Under the pieces are notes generated by a model. The model was given only the letters and a program-made list of their open reading frames with translations. It did no database searches and had not been told where the DNA came from. Below are positions 23,189 through 34,355 of a stretch of DNA of 64,000 bases, one piece after another. Every line of letters starts with the position of its first letter. Within the stretch, counting starts at the first letter, position 1. The stretch lies in the NCBI GenBank assembly GCA_028551475.1, contig CM052358.1, forward strand, positions 25,756,853-25,820,852. The letters run 5' to 3'. The position numbers and the translations under genes are program-made. The DNA is from Casuarina equisetifolia (Eukaryota; Streptophyta; Magnoliopsida; Fagales; Casuarinaceae).

Positions 23189-23413
23189 TGTTAAGAAGTG
23201 ATAAGAAGAACACACAAGAACAAACTCATAGGATTGGAAAGAATGAATCTTGTATAAAAATGTGTTCTACGGTTACAAGCTCAAACAAAATCATTACAGA
23301 AAAACTAAATATACAGTTGCCTAGAGTTTACATTCTATTGTCCAATGGTTAATGACATTACACGGACAAAGTAATTACATGATATACATTGTCTTGCATC
23401 AATTTTCTCAACA
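23189..23413 (-). repeat. 3' LTR of the copia element at 23189-25088
   Basis: On the minus strand the LTR runs from TGTTGAGAAAATTGATGC (plus 23413) to ...CACTTCTTAACA (plus 23189), 225 bases with TG...CA ends. The polypurine tract (AGCTTGAGGGGACC on the minus strand) sits immediately before it. The 5' partner LTR is missing with the rest of the 5' half. Confidence 0.85.
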
Positions 23414-25088
23414 GGTCCCCTCAAGCTGGTGCATGGTATAAATCATACATGCCCAGCTTGCTAAGTAGAAAATGATGCTGTGAGATTCCTAAGGCCTTGG
23501 TTAGGATATCTATAGGCTGATCTCGTGATCCAATGTGTCTTGTATGTATGATTCCTGCAGCTACCTTTTCAGGGATAAAATGACAATCCACTTCTATGTG
23601 TTTGGTTTTTTCATGAAAAATTGGATTGGTAGTGAGTTTAATGGCAGATTCATTATCATAATGAAGTGTAATAGGTGCTGAAGTGGAAGTGGTTACCTGC
23701 AAATCTTTCAAGAGGCCTAGAAGCCAAATAATCTTGCATGCTGTTGTGACCATAGCACGGTACTCAGATTTAGTAGAGGATCTAGAAACAAAGGGTTGTT
23801 TCTTACACTTCCAAGAAATCAAGGAAGTCCTTAACTTAACACAAAAACCTATAGTTGATCTCCTCCCCGTGGGGCATGATGCATAGTCAGAATCACAATA
23901 AGCTTGTAATACAAGCTCACTATCTGATCTAATCAATAAACCAAGATTTGGTGAACTTTTAACATATCGAATAACTCGAAGAGCCGCATGATAATGTGAG
24001 ACTCTCGGACCATGTATGAATTGACTAAGAATTTGCATGGCATAGCTGATATCCAATCTCGTTATGGTGAGATATATCAATCTTCCTATGAGACACTGAT
24101 AACTAGAGATGTCTCAAAATGGAGGGTCAACTGTCAATTGAAGTGGCTCGGCAAAATCAATGCTAACAAATTTACGATTTTGCTCTAAAGGTGTCATGAA
24201 AGGCTTACTTCCAGCCAATCCACACTTTGAAATAAGTTCAAGGGCGTACTTCCTTTGATTGAGTACAAAGCCGGACTTGTTCCGTGCTATCTCAATCCCA
24301 AGGAAATATCTAACTATATCAAGGTTTCTAATGTGAGATTTTGAGTTCAAGTAATCTTTGAATGTTTGAATAGCAAACTCATCTCCTTCTGTTATCAAAA
24401 TATCATCAACATAAATAAAGACAATCAAAAGACCTTTACTTGCATGCTTGATGTACAAGGAATGATCATGATGTGACTGGCGAAAACCATCTGTAATCAA
24501 GGCAAGTGTGAACTTGAAGTACCAACTCCAAGATGCCTGCTTAAGTCCATATAATGACTTCCGTAAACGACAAACTAAAAGCCCCTTTCAACACTAAATG
24601 CCCTCAGAAATGGTCATATATACTTCAGCATCTAAGTTGCCTTGAAGGAAGGCATTGTGTACATCCATATGATGAATTTCCCAATTCTTGATTACAACAA
24701 GAGTGACCAAGATGTGTATAGTGATCATTTTCCCAACAAGAGAGAAGGTCTTTTCAAAATCAATGCCTTCACGCTGGCTATATCATTTAGCAACGAGAAA
24801 GGCCTTATACTTTTCAGTGCTCCCATCAACCTTATGCTTGATCTTGTAAACCCATTTACAACCAATGGGTTTATGGCTTGCAGGAAGGGGCATTAGGTCC
24901 CATGTACTGTTAGATTCTAATGCATCAATCTCATCAACCATGGCAGCACGCCATCCAAGATCAAGAACAACTTTTCTATAGGAGGTAGGTTCAGTGGTGG
25001 CAAAAGTAGAAGCAATGAAATGGTGAAGGTGCAGGCTCAAGCGATGATAGGAAAGTACATGAGAAATGGGATGAGAAGTGGAAGGCAT
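23189..25088 (-). mobile_element. 5'-truncated Ty1/copia element (minus strand)
   Basis: Read on the minus strand: RT start (SNSTWDLMPLPASHKPIGCK, about 24900), RT core with [13 protein letters not shown] (about 24400), RYFLGIEIARNKSGF, then RNase H with AYCDSDYA, SSTKSEYRAM, HYDNESA and KTKHIEVDCHFI, ending near 23421. A TGA near 24116 breaks the frame between DPPF and YQCLIGRLIY. Gag, protease and integrase are missing because the element stops at about 25088, where plus-strand TNL DNA begins. Confidence 0.92.
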
Positions 25089-25240
25089 CCTAAATAAGGA
25101 TGATGCTGGTTCAAAGTTCTTTGAAGTTGTTTATCGCATTTCTCAAACCGGTTCGGATTCAAAGAGTCTTGCGGCTTCTTTGAGCTATTTTGTAGATGTC
25201 TTTGGCGATACCTTTCAAAATATGCCTGCATTCCTCATTT
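25089..25240 (+). pseudogene. End of a TNL C-JID exon
   Basis: On the plus strand: FEVVYRISQTGSDSKSLAAS followed by LSYFVDVFGDTF and a stop. This matches the final part of TNL2 (FQEINRISRSGLDSKSLADS). The start of the exon is missing; the left edge is the broken end of the copia element, so the insertion or a later deletion removed the rest. Confidence 0.75.
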
Positions 25241-27620
25241 TATAGGTTGAATAATGCAATGGTATTGATGTGCTTTAGCTCAGAGGGTCAGATGCAGGTG
25301 CCGTGATGTGAGATCCAACGGCCGAGAGCTCAGGCGTAGAAGCCTTAACGAAGTAAGTAAAAGCTAACAGGCCATGGATGGAGTTTGACTTTTCTTTGCT
25401 GACGCTTAGACACGGCGGGTGAAATGGATTGCTCTAATACCTATGGAGTTAATGAACTCGCTGTAGCTTTTGGTTTGATTTATTGAATCAAAGTAGTTCT
25501 ATTGATTGTGTCTAAGCGTGGGTTCCCTTTCTATCTCATGTACTGAGAAGCCAAGCTAAGGTAGAATTTAATGGCAACCATATAAAAAAGTTTTCCCAGC
25601 TTCCTTACTTTATTTTGTTTATTGTTATTACTATTTTATTTTTGTTTCTTCAAAATGGATGAGTAGTCCAATGGGCCTTAAAGAAAGTTTTTCATGGAGA
25701 CTCTTCAACCTCATGGTGTCTTGAGCTTTACCGCACATATGCTAACTTGAGCTTTATAAAGGTTTGTTTACTATTCTAGTTCTAGTTGTCTTGTGTTTTG
25801 AGATAATTTAATTATATTTAATGGTTTCTTTTTTGTTGCAAAATTTTGATGGAGTTGTATTTGTGCTTGAATGAGATTCCATTAAATCTTATATTTATAC
25901 ATCTTTTTAATTGTAAACTAATTTGTCTAGAGATTTTTTCCCTCAAACTTATAACATTGTCAAATTACATTGTCAAATTGTTATCATGTTTTTTCAGTTG
26001 TATTGATCAAAGCCCTTAAATGTAGCATAATTTTATTTTACTATTTAATGACTACTTACTAAAATTCTATATCACAGGTCATGTTAAGAACATATACAAA
26101 TAGATGTTCAAGGATTAGCATGGCTTTTGAATGCTGATGGGCTTAGTTCCATATTGTTTGTCATCATCTTTTAGTATTTGCAACAACTGAATGTGATGTT
26201 GATAGAAATATCTTCAAGAAACAATTGATCAATTAAATGTACATGTAAGAATTGTGCAACAAAGGTATTGATTATCTTCAAGGTTAATTAGTTTTTAAAA
26301 GAACTTCACACCCTAACTCTTTAGAAATTATCATGAAATTCTTGAAAATGTATGATACTATGTTTGTATAAAAATCTATCAAGTTGTCATCAGTATTTTT
26401 ATTAATTGTCCTTTTATTGCATATAATTTTATCTCTTTATTTTTCTACCGAGTGTGCCTAAGAAAGTTTATGAGGCATCTTTTTATTTGTTTATTTATTT
26501 GGTTTTTTCTTGTTTAATTTAGCAAAACAAAACTTCAAGAAAAAAATCTCACGTTTTTTTTTAAGGTTTTTGCTGTAGGTCTAGTTTCTTACAAAACCTA
26601 ACTTTCCCAACCTTTTTACAAATGATCATTAGTTTTGTTATCCGCTTTGTAAAGAAACTTTCCTATATCCACTTTTATTCCTTTGATCAATACCAAAAAT
26701 ACGCTTCTTTGCTATTTCTAAAGAAACCAATCCTTGGCAAAAATGTCCCTAGAAAACCAACATAACCGTAAGGCTAAAATTGCTAATTACCTAGCAAGAA
26801 ATGAACTTATCAGAGATACGCTTAAAAACAAAGTCTAAAGGTTCATGTCATGTTCGTAATAAAGACAACAGTTGTTGAAATTTACTCAAGCACTTAACTC
26901 TATGAATTTTCCCCTAGTAGTTGCTTGTATTCTTCGACTTGGTTGTAAGAGGCAATAAGATAAACAAGTGCCTGGCTGTGTTGATCCTACTCTCTAACTC
27001 CTACAGACATCAATTTTTGCCTTGCTGCTTTTATTGAAATATTTCTTGCTGTTACTCTTACTTCCATCAATTGCTATTCTATGCCAAGCTGGCTGATCAA
27101 AACGCAAGGGAACAACACGGAGCTCTGCTGTAGCCGGTCAAAGCGCAGGAACCGAACCTCAAGACGTAGTCCCCAAACCGACTTAGTTTTGTTTTCAACG
27201 AAGGATGCGAGCTGTTCTGCGCCGCCTTATTCTTCAAAAGGCAGCTCCACAAAGCACCAAAACGCAGAAGCTGGTTTACAGATTTTAAATCTAGTAGAGA
27301 ACGCGAAAATGCTTCGCCATTTTTGGGCAAAGGCAGGCAGCAGCAGACTGAATCAGTTCTCTGACAAGACAGGACAATTTAGTCCCCAAATGATCGCGCT
27401 AAAACAGGACAATTTCTCGATACTATTCGGCCCATCGTCTGCGTGAGGTGGAAGATAAGCATTGTCCTAACGCTCCGAAATAAGTGACTTGGAAATTTTC
27501 AAAAGGCACTTTTGACGGGTACACGTGCTTCAGATGTGATCTTTGATGTGTTCTTTTATAGTTTTCTTATTTAAATTCATTTCCTTTTTCTCAATAATGT
27601 TATTTTGAGCACTTATTATT
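25241..27620. other. Spacer with a further copy of the TNL downstream repeats
   Basis: No gene. From about 25600 to 26530 it parallels 17230-20530: the exon-like block (GAGTAGTCCAATGGGCCTTA, about 25661, then CCTCATGGTGTCTTGAGC), the intron-like module (TTGATGGAGTTGTATTTGT, then TTTTAATTGTAAACTAATTTG) and the tail segment (TGCATATAATTTTATC). A GC-richer island at 27080-27450 has a 121-codon open frame without recognisable motifs. Around 27480-27620 the DNA resembles the left part of the upstream module. Confidence 0.55.
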
Positions 27621-27822
27621 AAGTAGATTGGAGGCCAAAATTGAGCTAAAAATCATAACAGCTTGTATAGAGTAGAAAGAGTTTTGTACATACACAATCT
27701 AACCTTCACAAAAGGGTATGAAAGCTCTTAAAGAATGAATATATTATAATTTACAATAAAGCCCATATACATGTATTCTATGGGTAGGAAATAAATAAAG
27801 GACAACACGGTAATTTTTAACA
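27621..27822 (-). repeat. 3' LTR of the copia element at 27621-31843
   Basis: Closely similar to 31641-31843 along its length (AAATCATAACAGCTTGTATA, TACACAATCTAACCTTCAC, ACACGGTAATTTTTAACA). The minus-strand polypurine tract TTGAGGGGAGA lies directly outside its TG end. The outer border is uncertain by a few bases. Confidence 0.88.
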
Positions 27823-30800
27823 TCTCCCCTCAAGTTAGTGGTCTATATAGATCATAGACATGCAACTTATGCATAAGGAAATGATGTTGTTGTATCCCCA
27901 AGGCCTTGGTCAATAAATGAACAAGTTGTTCCCGTGTGGAAATGTGCAGTGCGAATGATCCGAGAGGCTATTTTCTCCCAAATAAAGTGATGTTCAATTT
28001 CAATATGCTTAGTCTTTTCATGAAGCACAGGGTTAGCAATAATTTGCATCACGAACTCATTATCACAAAATAAATTTACAGGTCTAATCAATGGTACTTG
28101 CAAGTCTTTGAAGATCCTAATAAGCTCGATGATCTCACATGTCATAGATGCCATAGCACGATATTCTGACTTTGTGGAAGAACGAGAAATGTTAGATTGT
28201 TTCTTGCTCTTCCATGAGATGAGAGAATCTCCAAGCATGATACAAAATCTGGTTGTTGAGCGATATCCCATAGGGCATGATCCATAAGTGGCATCACAAT
28301 AGGCTTGAGGCTGGAGACTATTTCTAGATTTTATTAGTAACCCTTGTCCTGATAAACGTTTGACATATTGAATGACTCTAAAAGCTGCCTCAAGATGAGA
28401 CTCCTTAGGGGCATACATAAACTGGCTTAATAATCTCACTGCAAAGCAAATATCAGGTTGAGTGATTGTGAGATAAATTAACTTGCCTACCATTCGTCAA
28501 TAACCTGTGATATCTTTCAAAGGAGGATCCTTTTCCTTTTCCAAGAACTCATCATATTCAACACTAGTGTATTTAATATTTTGCTCCATGGGACTATTTG
28601 CTGGCTTGCATCCTAAAAGTCCATATTCAGATATCAATTCAAGAGCATATTTTTGTTCGTTCATTACTATCCCAACAGGGCAACATGCCATCTTAACTCC
28701 TAAGAAATATTTCACCAAACCAAGGTCCTTCATTTGAAATTCATAACAGAGATATTCTTTCAATAGTTTAATCCTTTTCCTATCACCTTTCGTAATTATC
28801 ATGTCATCAACATACATAAAGACAATTAAGAGGCCTTTACTGCTCTGCTTGAGGAAGAGTAAATGGTAATGTGGAGAGTGACAGAAACCAACTTGGAGTA
28901 GTGCATCAGTGAACTTCTTGTATCATTGTCGAGAGGCTTGCTTGAGCCTATAGAATGACTTTTTCAACTTGCATACTTTTGATCCCCCCTTATCACGAAG
29001 CCCTTTTGAGATACGCATATATATCTCTGTATCCATGTCACCTTGCAAAAATGCATTATGAACGTCTATGTAATGCATGTCCCAATGATGAATAGCGGCT
29101 AGAGTTGTCAGAATCTAAATAGTTACCAATTTGCCAACTGGTGCAAAGGTATCCTCATAATCAACACCTTCTTGTTGGCTATATCTCTAAATAGGCCTTA
29201 TACCGATCAATGCTCCCATTTGCATTATACTTAATTTTGTACACCCATTTGTTTCCAATAGCTCTCCAACTTGCAAACAAAGAAACCAATTCCCATGTAT
29301 TGTTTGATTCAATGCCCTAATCTCCTCAGTCATAGCATCCCACCATTTGGGATCTAAGACTGCCTAATGATATGAAGTGGCTTCAATATTAACAAATATA
29401 GAATTGATGAAGTGTTGGTGATCATTGGACAATTTGTGATGTGACATAACATGAGAAATGGGGTGTGCTGTGGATGTAGGGATGGATACATTTATATTAG
29501 AGCATATATAGTCATGTGTCTAGGAAGGTGGTTTAGGTATTCTACTTGATTGTCGTTTGTAGGAAGTTGGTTGATCAAGTGTAGGAATTGCAAGTATTGA
29601 GATAGACTCTGGAGTTGGTCTAATGTAGGGAACAATGGCGAGTGAATCAGGACCCTGCAATTTAGTAGCAATAATAGGTGGATGCAAAATAGTAATAGTA
29701 GTATCAGGACATGTAAGGCAAGAGTGATCAAAAGGAAATACAAACTCATGGAAAATGACATCATAACTCATAAAGAACTGTCCACTATCTAAGTCTAGTA
29801 GTCAATATCCCTTTTGAGCAAAAAGGTATCCTATGAATATGGATGGTATAGATCTACGGCCAAATTTGTCCTTTTGGGTCAAGTTTGCTGCGTAGCATAG
29901 GCACCCAAAAACACAAAGGTGTTTAAGGGAAAGTAACTTTCCAAAAAGGCATTCATAAGGTGTTTGACCTTGTAGAATAATAGTAGGGTTCTTGTTAATT
30001 AAATATGTAGCAGTGAGGAGACACTCACTCCAAAAACGTACAAGACAATGAGACTGAAAATGTAATGCCCTAGCAACATTAAACAAATGTCAATGTTTGC
30101 ATTCTACCACCCCTTTTTATTGAGGTGTGTAAGGGCAAGAGCTCTCATGTATGACTCTTTTGGAGTTAAAGGAAGAATTGCATGAAGAACTAAAGAAATC
30201 TTGTGCATTATTAGTGTGAATGCGCTTAATAGAAATCCCAAATTAGGTTATCACCATGGTGAAGAATGACCATATTAGGTCAAGTGTCTCTGTCTTATGT
30301 CGCATAAGATAGGTCCATGTGGCTCATGTGAAATCATCCACAATAGTGAGACAATATTGAGCGCTTGAATGAGATGGGACTTTGTATAGCCCTCATATGT
30401 CCATATGAATGAGTTCAAATGAATGATGTGCAACAAAGGTACAAGTAGGAAACTTAGAACATGCATGCTTGGCTAATGGACAAATAAGAGAAGATTTAAT
30501 GTTATTTATTAATGAAGTAGAGATATCAACAACATGATGCATTGCATTAAAAGATGGATGTCCTAATCGTTGATGCAAAATATTACAAGTAGTAGACATA
30601 GAAGAAATTGGACATATAGTTTACAACTTCTTAGAATCAAAAGAATCTATCACAACATTGTTCAAAGTTGAAAGACATGCATCATTTAAATGAGGTACTA
30701 AATAGTAAAGTTCATGCTCTACTTTATCAATCCCTGTTACTATCCCAGTCCAAAAGTCTTTAAAGAAACAGAGCTGAGCAAGTAATGTAATGGCACATTT

Positions 30801-31103
30801 ATTATCTTGAGTATATTTGGAAGTAGATAATAAATTGGCAGTGAAAGCTGGAGCAAAAAGTACATCATATAAGAAATATATATTGTGGATAATGACAATT
30901 CTAATATGCCTGATAGGTATTTGTTTACCGTTTGACAATTTAAGAGTCCTAAATTCAAGAATGCATGAACGAGGAGATAATAAGCAACTAAAATTACCCG
31001 TGATATGGTCATTGGCTCTTGAGTCTACAAGCCAATGGGCATAGTCATGATGTTTAGGAGATATACCTGCTATATAAGCCTTGTTGTCAGCCATTTGAGT
31101 GGT

Positions 31104-31259
31104 GAGTGCTCGTAGTAAAAATTGCCTAGAGTGCTCATAGTGAAAAATTGTCTAGAGTGGTCACAATGGAAAATCGCCTGGACTGCTTGCAGTGAAAAAA
31201 CGCCTGGGGTGCTTGTAGTGAAAAAACGCTTGGGGTGCTTACAGTGAAAATGTTGAGAC
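31104..31259. repeat. 26-bp minisatellite in the copia leader, about six units
   Basis: Consecutive units begin GAGTGCTCGTAGT, GAGTGCTCATAGTG, GAGTGGTCACAATG, GACTGCTTGCAGTG, GGGTGCTTGTAGTG, GGGTGCTTACAGTG, each followed by an A-rich stretch and a TGCCTA/CGCCTG-like end. The spacing is 26 bases. It occupies the part of the element where gag would be expected. Confidence 0.85.
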
Positions 31260-31640
31260 CTTGCTTGGGCAGAGATCTCTCGCTGAGTCAACGAACTGAT
31301 TTGTAGAGCCGATGGTGGAGCTTGTAGATCTGACGAGCTGTTATGTAGCTTCAGCGAATAAATCTGCAGATTTGTCGAGTGGGTTAATAGAATCGGTGAC
31401 TTGAGTTATGGATTCGGGTCTTAGGTTGTAGAAACAGTGACGTGGGCTATAGATTCGGTGGTCGGGTGTAGGTCCGATGACCAGATATGAGCATCGGCTT
31501 GTGAGTTGTAGAATTCCAACACGAGTAGTAGGTGTTCGATAAAATGGCTCAATGAAGGTAGAGAGACAAAAGTTGGATTTTAGGTTTGAAAAATGTAGAA
31601 GCTTGAACAGGATTCAGAAAATATTGCTTGTGATACCAAT

Positions 31641-31843
31641 TTAGTAGATCAGAGGCCAAAACTAAGCTGAAAATCATAACAGCTTGTATAGAGTAGAGAG
31701 AGTTTTGTACATACACAATCTAACCTTCACAAAAGGGTACGAAGGCTCTTAAAGAATGAATATCTTGTAATTTACAATAAAACCCCTATACATGTATTCT
31801 ATGAGCAGAAAGTAAATAAAGGATAACACGGTAATTTTCAACG
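31641..31843 (-). repeat. 5' LTR of the copia element at 27621-31843
   Basis: On the minus strand it starts CGTTGAAAATTACCGTG (the expected TG is changed to CG) and ends near ...GATCTACTAAA, directly followed by the primer-binding-like TTGGTATCA. It matches the LTR at 27621 with scattered differences, so the insertion is not recent. Confidence 0.85.
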
Positions 31844-34355
31844 TTTATAATTGAAAGTTTGGGGATTTCTGTAGTTTTCTTCCTCCTTCGATTTCCTGAG
31901 TTACTGGAGATGCGAAAGGTCGCGAGCGTGCGTGCGTGCACTTGAACATGGTAAGTAATCTGTAACGTGGTAGATTCGGCCATTTGGTTTCTAACATAGA
32001 GAATTTACTGGGTTCAAAAGTCTCCCTTATTTGTTCACTACGGGTAGAATTTATACCAAAACAAATACAACTAAAGGCTCGAAACTGCCCCTCTCTCAAC
32101 GGATAAGGCCACAGATGGTTATACTATAACAAATTTTACTCTAACAACCCAACGTCTAACAAATGAGAATCTGCAAGAAGCCTCTAGAAGCTCTGCAACT
32201 CTAATGTCCCCCACTGTTCACCTACCCGCATGACACATTGTGACGTGGCCACAGTTAGCCTCGTTACATAATCATCGAAAGCAAACTATTCACTAAATAG
32301 TACTTGAACATGGTAAGTAATTTGATTTCGTTGGATAATTTTAAAGGAGTAAAGGGTCGTAATTAATGATGACCCTCGTGTGGAACTTGGGAGGTTCTAC
32401 GTTTCTCAAAACAATATGCAATGCACCTAACAAAAGTAGCTTGGGAATCTCTCCTTTTCACACCACAATGACGACCTACCCCAGAAGTGACGGTGGAATT
32501 TAGTCGTCAATTCCTTTGGAAGGTTGTAGCGGTGGGGTTTCCTTCAGGGACAGTTGTCAGCCAATTTTCAAATTAGACGGTCCTTTAGTCCTAATAAGCA
32601 TGCTAATTGCGTCAACGACGGGATTATTGGAAGCCCTTTAGTCTTAGTCGTGACTGATATTGTTGTAATTCGAGAGGGTTCAAAATCGCATGTTGAGCTG
32701 TTTTTGCGAAGTCCCAAGAGATTAGAGGGGGAGGGAAATTTCCAATGTCACTTTTCTCCGTCCAATGGATTTAATCCATTAGTATTGCAAATTTCGTTAA
32801 AAGTGACGATCTTGAGTCCACATTGTTAACATAATTTTTGGATGATTGTAATGGGACTCTACCGACGTACGCGTGTTGTAATATGGAAGACAGCAATAAT
32901 TCACTTCCCAAGCCTTCTTATTAAACAAAGCTAGTCTTGAAGTCTCTGAATTGACGTGGATCAAACAAATAGGATCAATAGGTTATGATTTGCAAAATTT
33001 AATATAAAGAATTACTGATCTTATGAGAATAGAATTAATGTAAGATATTAATCCTGGAAAGGAAACTATCTACAAAATAGAACTTGAATATGGTAAATAA
33101 CTGAATTTCATTGGATAATTCAAAACGAGTAAGAGTCGTAATTATTGATGACCCTCGCTTCACGTTACCGACACAATTTCTGGCGTGGAACCTGAGAGGT
33201 TCTACTTTCTACAAAGCAAATATACACTGAACCTGATAAAAGCAGCCTGCGAATCTCTCATTTTCACCATATAATGATGACATACAATAGAGAAGTGACA
33301 TAAGGAGCGCTTGCTTTCGGTGCAAAAAACTGAGACTTTCGCGGCGATGCATTACGTAAAAATAATATGAAAGTAACATAAAAAATTCATCATTCAACTT
33401 CTTGCGCCACTGTTTTCATCTCCACACTTTTTTCATTAGAAGCAAACTGGAAATTTACTCATCAGTTATTTTGAAAGGTTGTAGTGGTGGGGTTCCCTTC
33501 AAAGCTTTGCCAGACAATTTTCAAATTAGACTGTCCTTTAGTCTCAGAGGTGAAAACAAATTTCCTATCCCTCCGCTTTTCTCCCGAAATTCCCTTCCTA
33601 CGCATGGGAGCTGGAAACTTGGTAAGTTTCCAACACGCTGTCCGTTTCTTGATACTAAATCAAGCTGGGGAGTCTCGGAGTCTTTGAATTAGGGTTGGAT
33701 TTGCACAATCAAACTGGCTACTCTAGTGTTTGATCTAGTTTTGTTATTAACCATTTTCTGTTGAATTTTTCTTTTTCATATTTGTAAATTTTCCTCTCTT
33801 AATACTAATTTTATAAAAATCTATGAAATTTCAAATCATGTGAGTTTCGAAGTCTACATAACAGTAGGCCCTCACTAGAACACTCATATCTAAGTTTTTA
33901 AAATGAACAACCAAATTAATATTATTATTTTCAAAATAAGTCACATATAAAGGAAATAATTAAGAAGGAAGGTTGGCATCATCTTCCGCTAAGATAACGA
34001 TCATGCCTTTTGGCCAAATAAACACACTTTCTTCTTAGATGTTAGTAAAATAACCCTTATTCCAAATCAAGCTAGCCCTTTTCGAATATCTAAGTACTTT
34101 AACAATATCAATATTGTAAAGTTGATTGTTGAAAAGACATAAAATATTGTAAAGTTGATTATCGCAAAATAGAGCTTGAATATGGTAAGTAATTTAATTT
34201 CATTGGATAATTCAAAAGGAGTAATGGGGCGTACTCAATGATACCCTCGCGTGACATTACCGACACAATCTCTCGGGTGGAACTTGAGAGGTTCTAATTT
34301 CTATAAAGCAATATTCAGTGAGCCTAGTAAAAGTAGACGCGCTTGTGAGCCTCCA
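31844..34355 (+). repeat. Serial upstream modules in front of TNL3
   Basis: No gene; at least three copies of the TNL upstream module in direct orientation. Copy 3 (about 32275-32650): ACTTGAACATGGTAAGTAAT, GTCGTAATTAATGATGACCC, AATTTTCAAATTAGACGGTC. Copy 4 (about 33055-33690): ACTTGAATATGGTAAATAAC, TTACCGACACAATTTCTGGC, ATTTTCAAATTAGACTGTCC. Copy 5 (about 34150-34350): GCTTGAATATGGTAAGTAAT, TTACCGACACAATCTCTCGG, then directly GAGCCTCCAATGGCTTCTAC with the TNL3 start. The stretch 31844-32000 continues the module interrupted by the copia element (compare 1942-2030). Confidence 0.8.

Larger units (their letters stand above)
27621..31843 (-). mobile_element. Short Ty1/copia element with both LTRs, no recognisable gag
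   Basis: About 4.2 kb, minus strand. Both LTRs are present (31641-31843 and 27621-27822). A primer-binding-like TTGGTATCACAAGC follows the 5' LTR on the minus strand. Coding remnants in order: protease region with HWLVDSRANDHITG (about 31030), GAG-pre-integrase (ILHQRLGHPSFNAMH), integrase C-terminus (FLVRFWSECLLTATYLINK, about 30050), RT with MYVDDMIITKGD (28817) and YFLGVKMACC, then RNase H with AYCDATYGSC, SSTKSEYRAM, FCDNEFV and KTKHIEIEHHFI. A TGA at about 28495 and several frame breaks disable it. No gag zinc knuckle is seen; the leader instead holds a 26-bp tandem repeat. Confidence 0.92.

Noticed and set aside
23683..23886. Plus-strand frame inside the copia RNase H region
   Set aside because: Antisense shadow of the minus-strand RNase H.
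31104..31259. CRISPR-like regular repeat
   Set aside because: Units are head-to-tail without spacers, inside a plant retroelement; a minisatellite.
32554..32829. 91-codon plus-strand frame upstream of TNL3
   Set aside because: Made of upstream-module DNA that recurs in non-open form near 2360 and 33500.
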